A stretch of 64,000 nucleotides of DNA from Microbacterium sp. PM5 (lineage in GTDB: Bacteria > Actinomycetota > Actinomycetes > Actinomycetales > Microbacteriaceae), in NCBI RefSeq assembly GCF_003293595.1, contig NZ_CP022162.1, positions 2,735,432 to 2,799,431 of the forward strand, written 5' to 3'. A program made the translations under genes and the position numbers. Within the stretch, counting starts at the first letter, position 1. Each line of letters opens with the position of its first letter. Under the pieces are notes generated by a model. It searched no databases and had not been told where the DNA came from. It saw only the letters and a program-made list of their open reading frames with translations. Below are positions 63,357 to 64,000 of the stretch, piece after piece.

Positions 63357-63697
63357 GCGGGGTTCCTCTCCGTCGAAGCGGGCATGTCGGGGTCTGCGCT
63401 CAGGGTCTCGTCGATCAGCGCGAGGGCGCGCGTACCGTGGAGATCGCTGAAGATGTCGGTCGGAAGGAGGATCACGCGTACCAGACGCGGCGCCGCTTCG
63501 CGACGGATGCGGTCCAGGCTGCCGTGCAGGTGGGGGCCCACGAGCACGACGTCTGCGGCGTCGATGTCGATCGGGAGCGACTGTTCGGTGCCGGCGACGG
63601 CACTGAGCTCACGCCCGGCCGCCTGCGCCGCGTGACGAACACGCTGCGCGACGAAAGTGCTCGACGCACCCGCGCCGCACACAACGAGGATCCTCAT
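63353..63697 (-). CDS. Orphan PTS IIB-like protein (lactose/cellobiose type)
   Basis: 114 residues with a phosphate-binding Cys loop at the start (VVCGAGASSTFVAQRV, Cys7), resembling PTS_IIB of the lactose/chitobiose family. First gene of the operon, before ptsH. The matching IIC and IIA are not in the window and MtlA already has its own IIB, so its partner or a regulatory role is unknown. Start ATG preceded by GGAGG; the frame is open 18 codons further without support. Confidence 0.82.
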   Translation of the reverse strand: MRILVVCGAGASSTFVAQRVRHAAQAAGRELSAVAGTEQSLPIDIDAADVVLVGPHLHGSLDRIRREAAPRLVRVILLPTDIFSDLHGTRALALIDETLSADPDMPASTERNPA

Positions 63698-63754
63698 CGA
63701 TCCGCCTCCTTCTCGGCCATTCTTGTGAAAGGGCTGGGAGGCGACAACCACACC

Positions 63755-63776
63755 TGTTTCCGCGGGGGCGGAAACA
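63755..63776. promoter_or_regulatory. Palindrome in the PTS/regulator divergent region
   Basis: TGTTTCCGC, loop GGGG, GCGGAAACA: perfect 9-bp arms, 58 nt before the IIB start and 31 nt before the divergent regulator. An outer ACAACCAC / GTGGTTG pair encloses it. A likely operator of the divergent regulator or of another PTS control protein. Confidence 0.55.
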
Positions 63777-63806
63777 CCCCGCGGACGGCGTGGTTGACTG
63801 GACGGT

Positions 63807-64000
63807 GTGAGCAGAGCGCGTCAGGACCGTGTCATCGCGCTGCTCGCGCGGGAGGGCGACTGGCTCACGGCCGCCGAACTCGCCGACATCGTCGGCGTGA
63901 CCCCTCGCAGCATCCGCAGCTACGTCACCGCGCTCAATGCTCGCGTTCCCCGGGGCGTCGTCGTCGAGTCCGGTCCGCTCGGCTATCGTGCGGGCGCGGA
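63807..64000 (+). CDS. HTH transcriptional regulator, BglG/MtlR-like, partial
   Basis: Only 64 codons are in the window before the edge. The sequence beginning at GTG encodes an HTH_11/Mga-type winged helix (VIALLAREGDWLTAAELADIV then VTPRSIRSYVTALN), which is the N-terminus of PRD-containing BglG/MtlR regulators. It is divergent from the mannitol PTS operon, so it likely activates it according to PTS phosphorylation state. The PRD and PTS domains, if any, lie outside. Confidence 0.72.
   Translation, partial: MSRARQDRVIALLAREGDWLTAAELADIVGVTPRSIRSYVTALNARVPRGVVVESGPLGYRAGA

Overview
The window looks like chromosomal DNA of a high-GC Gram-positive actinobacterium, most probably a member of the Microbacteriaceae and plausibly Microbacterium. 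The support is indirect: very high GC with many GTG starts, ATGA/GTGA/TGATG gene overlaps, a DtxR-type iron box before efeUOB, a RamB-type regulator beside a GTP-dependent PEP carboxykinase, and great abundance of the heptamer GGATGCC/GGCATCC. There are no rRNA or tRNA genes, no CRISPR array, and no transposase or phage gene that I can recognise.

Layout. 1-8.3 kb: a homoprotocatechuate (3,4-dihydroxyphenylacetate) catabolic cluster with an extradiol dioxygenase, a semialdehyde dehydrogenase, a GntR/FCD regulator, a fused FAH-RraA protein, an MHS-type transporter and a large flavin hydroxylase. 8.3-13.1 kb: a Na+/H+ antiporter, an orphan ThDP enzyme and an AlkZ-like winged-helix protein. 13.1-16.7 kb: the iron-uptake operon efeUOB behind a DtxR box. 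16.7-19.3 kb: a VanY-like D,D-carboxypeptidase divergent from an OmpR/histidine-kinase pair. 19.3-22.8 kb: RamB-like regulator and pckG. 22.8-26.9 kb: an Asp23/Gls24 envelope-stress locus with its own ECF sigma factor and a CsbD protein. 26.9-33.5 kb: one fused ABC exporter, a three-gene ABC-2 exporter, a second MHS transporter and a small membrane protein.

33.7-37.4 kb: riboflavin operon ribD-ribE-ribBA-ribH behind an FMN riboswitch. 37.4-43.3 kb: Fpg/Nei glycosylase, GNAT acetyltransferase, a DUF559 nuclease-like gene between two hairpins, trpS, exonuclease III and a YihY/BrkB membrane protein. 43.4-46.9 kb: sdhCDAB. 47.2-48.3 kb: mannose-1-phosphate guanylyltransferase. 48.4-56.6 kb: a nucleoside uptake and salvage operon (BMP lipoprotein, ABC ATPase, two permeases, cdd, deoA, add). 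56.8-57.9 kb: a second, frameshifted DUF559 gene between two hairpins. 58.0-63.7 kb: a mannitol PTS operon that also carries the general PTS proteins HPr and EI plus an orphan IIB. The window ends in a divergent regulator cut by the edge.

The most unusual structure is the pair of DUF559 modules at about 39-40.1 kb and 56.8-57.9 kb. Each is an AbiEi-type HTH plus PD-(D/E)XK-like (DUF559) gene bracketed by long-loop hairpins. The arms share the core AACTCCG/CGGAGTT and match better within a module than between modules. In both, the reading frame (after repair of a 1-nt frameshift in the second) ends inside or just past the first arm of the 3' hairpin. This looks like a nuclease-linked palindromic repeat, by analogy with REP/RAYT modules. 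Its function is inference.
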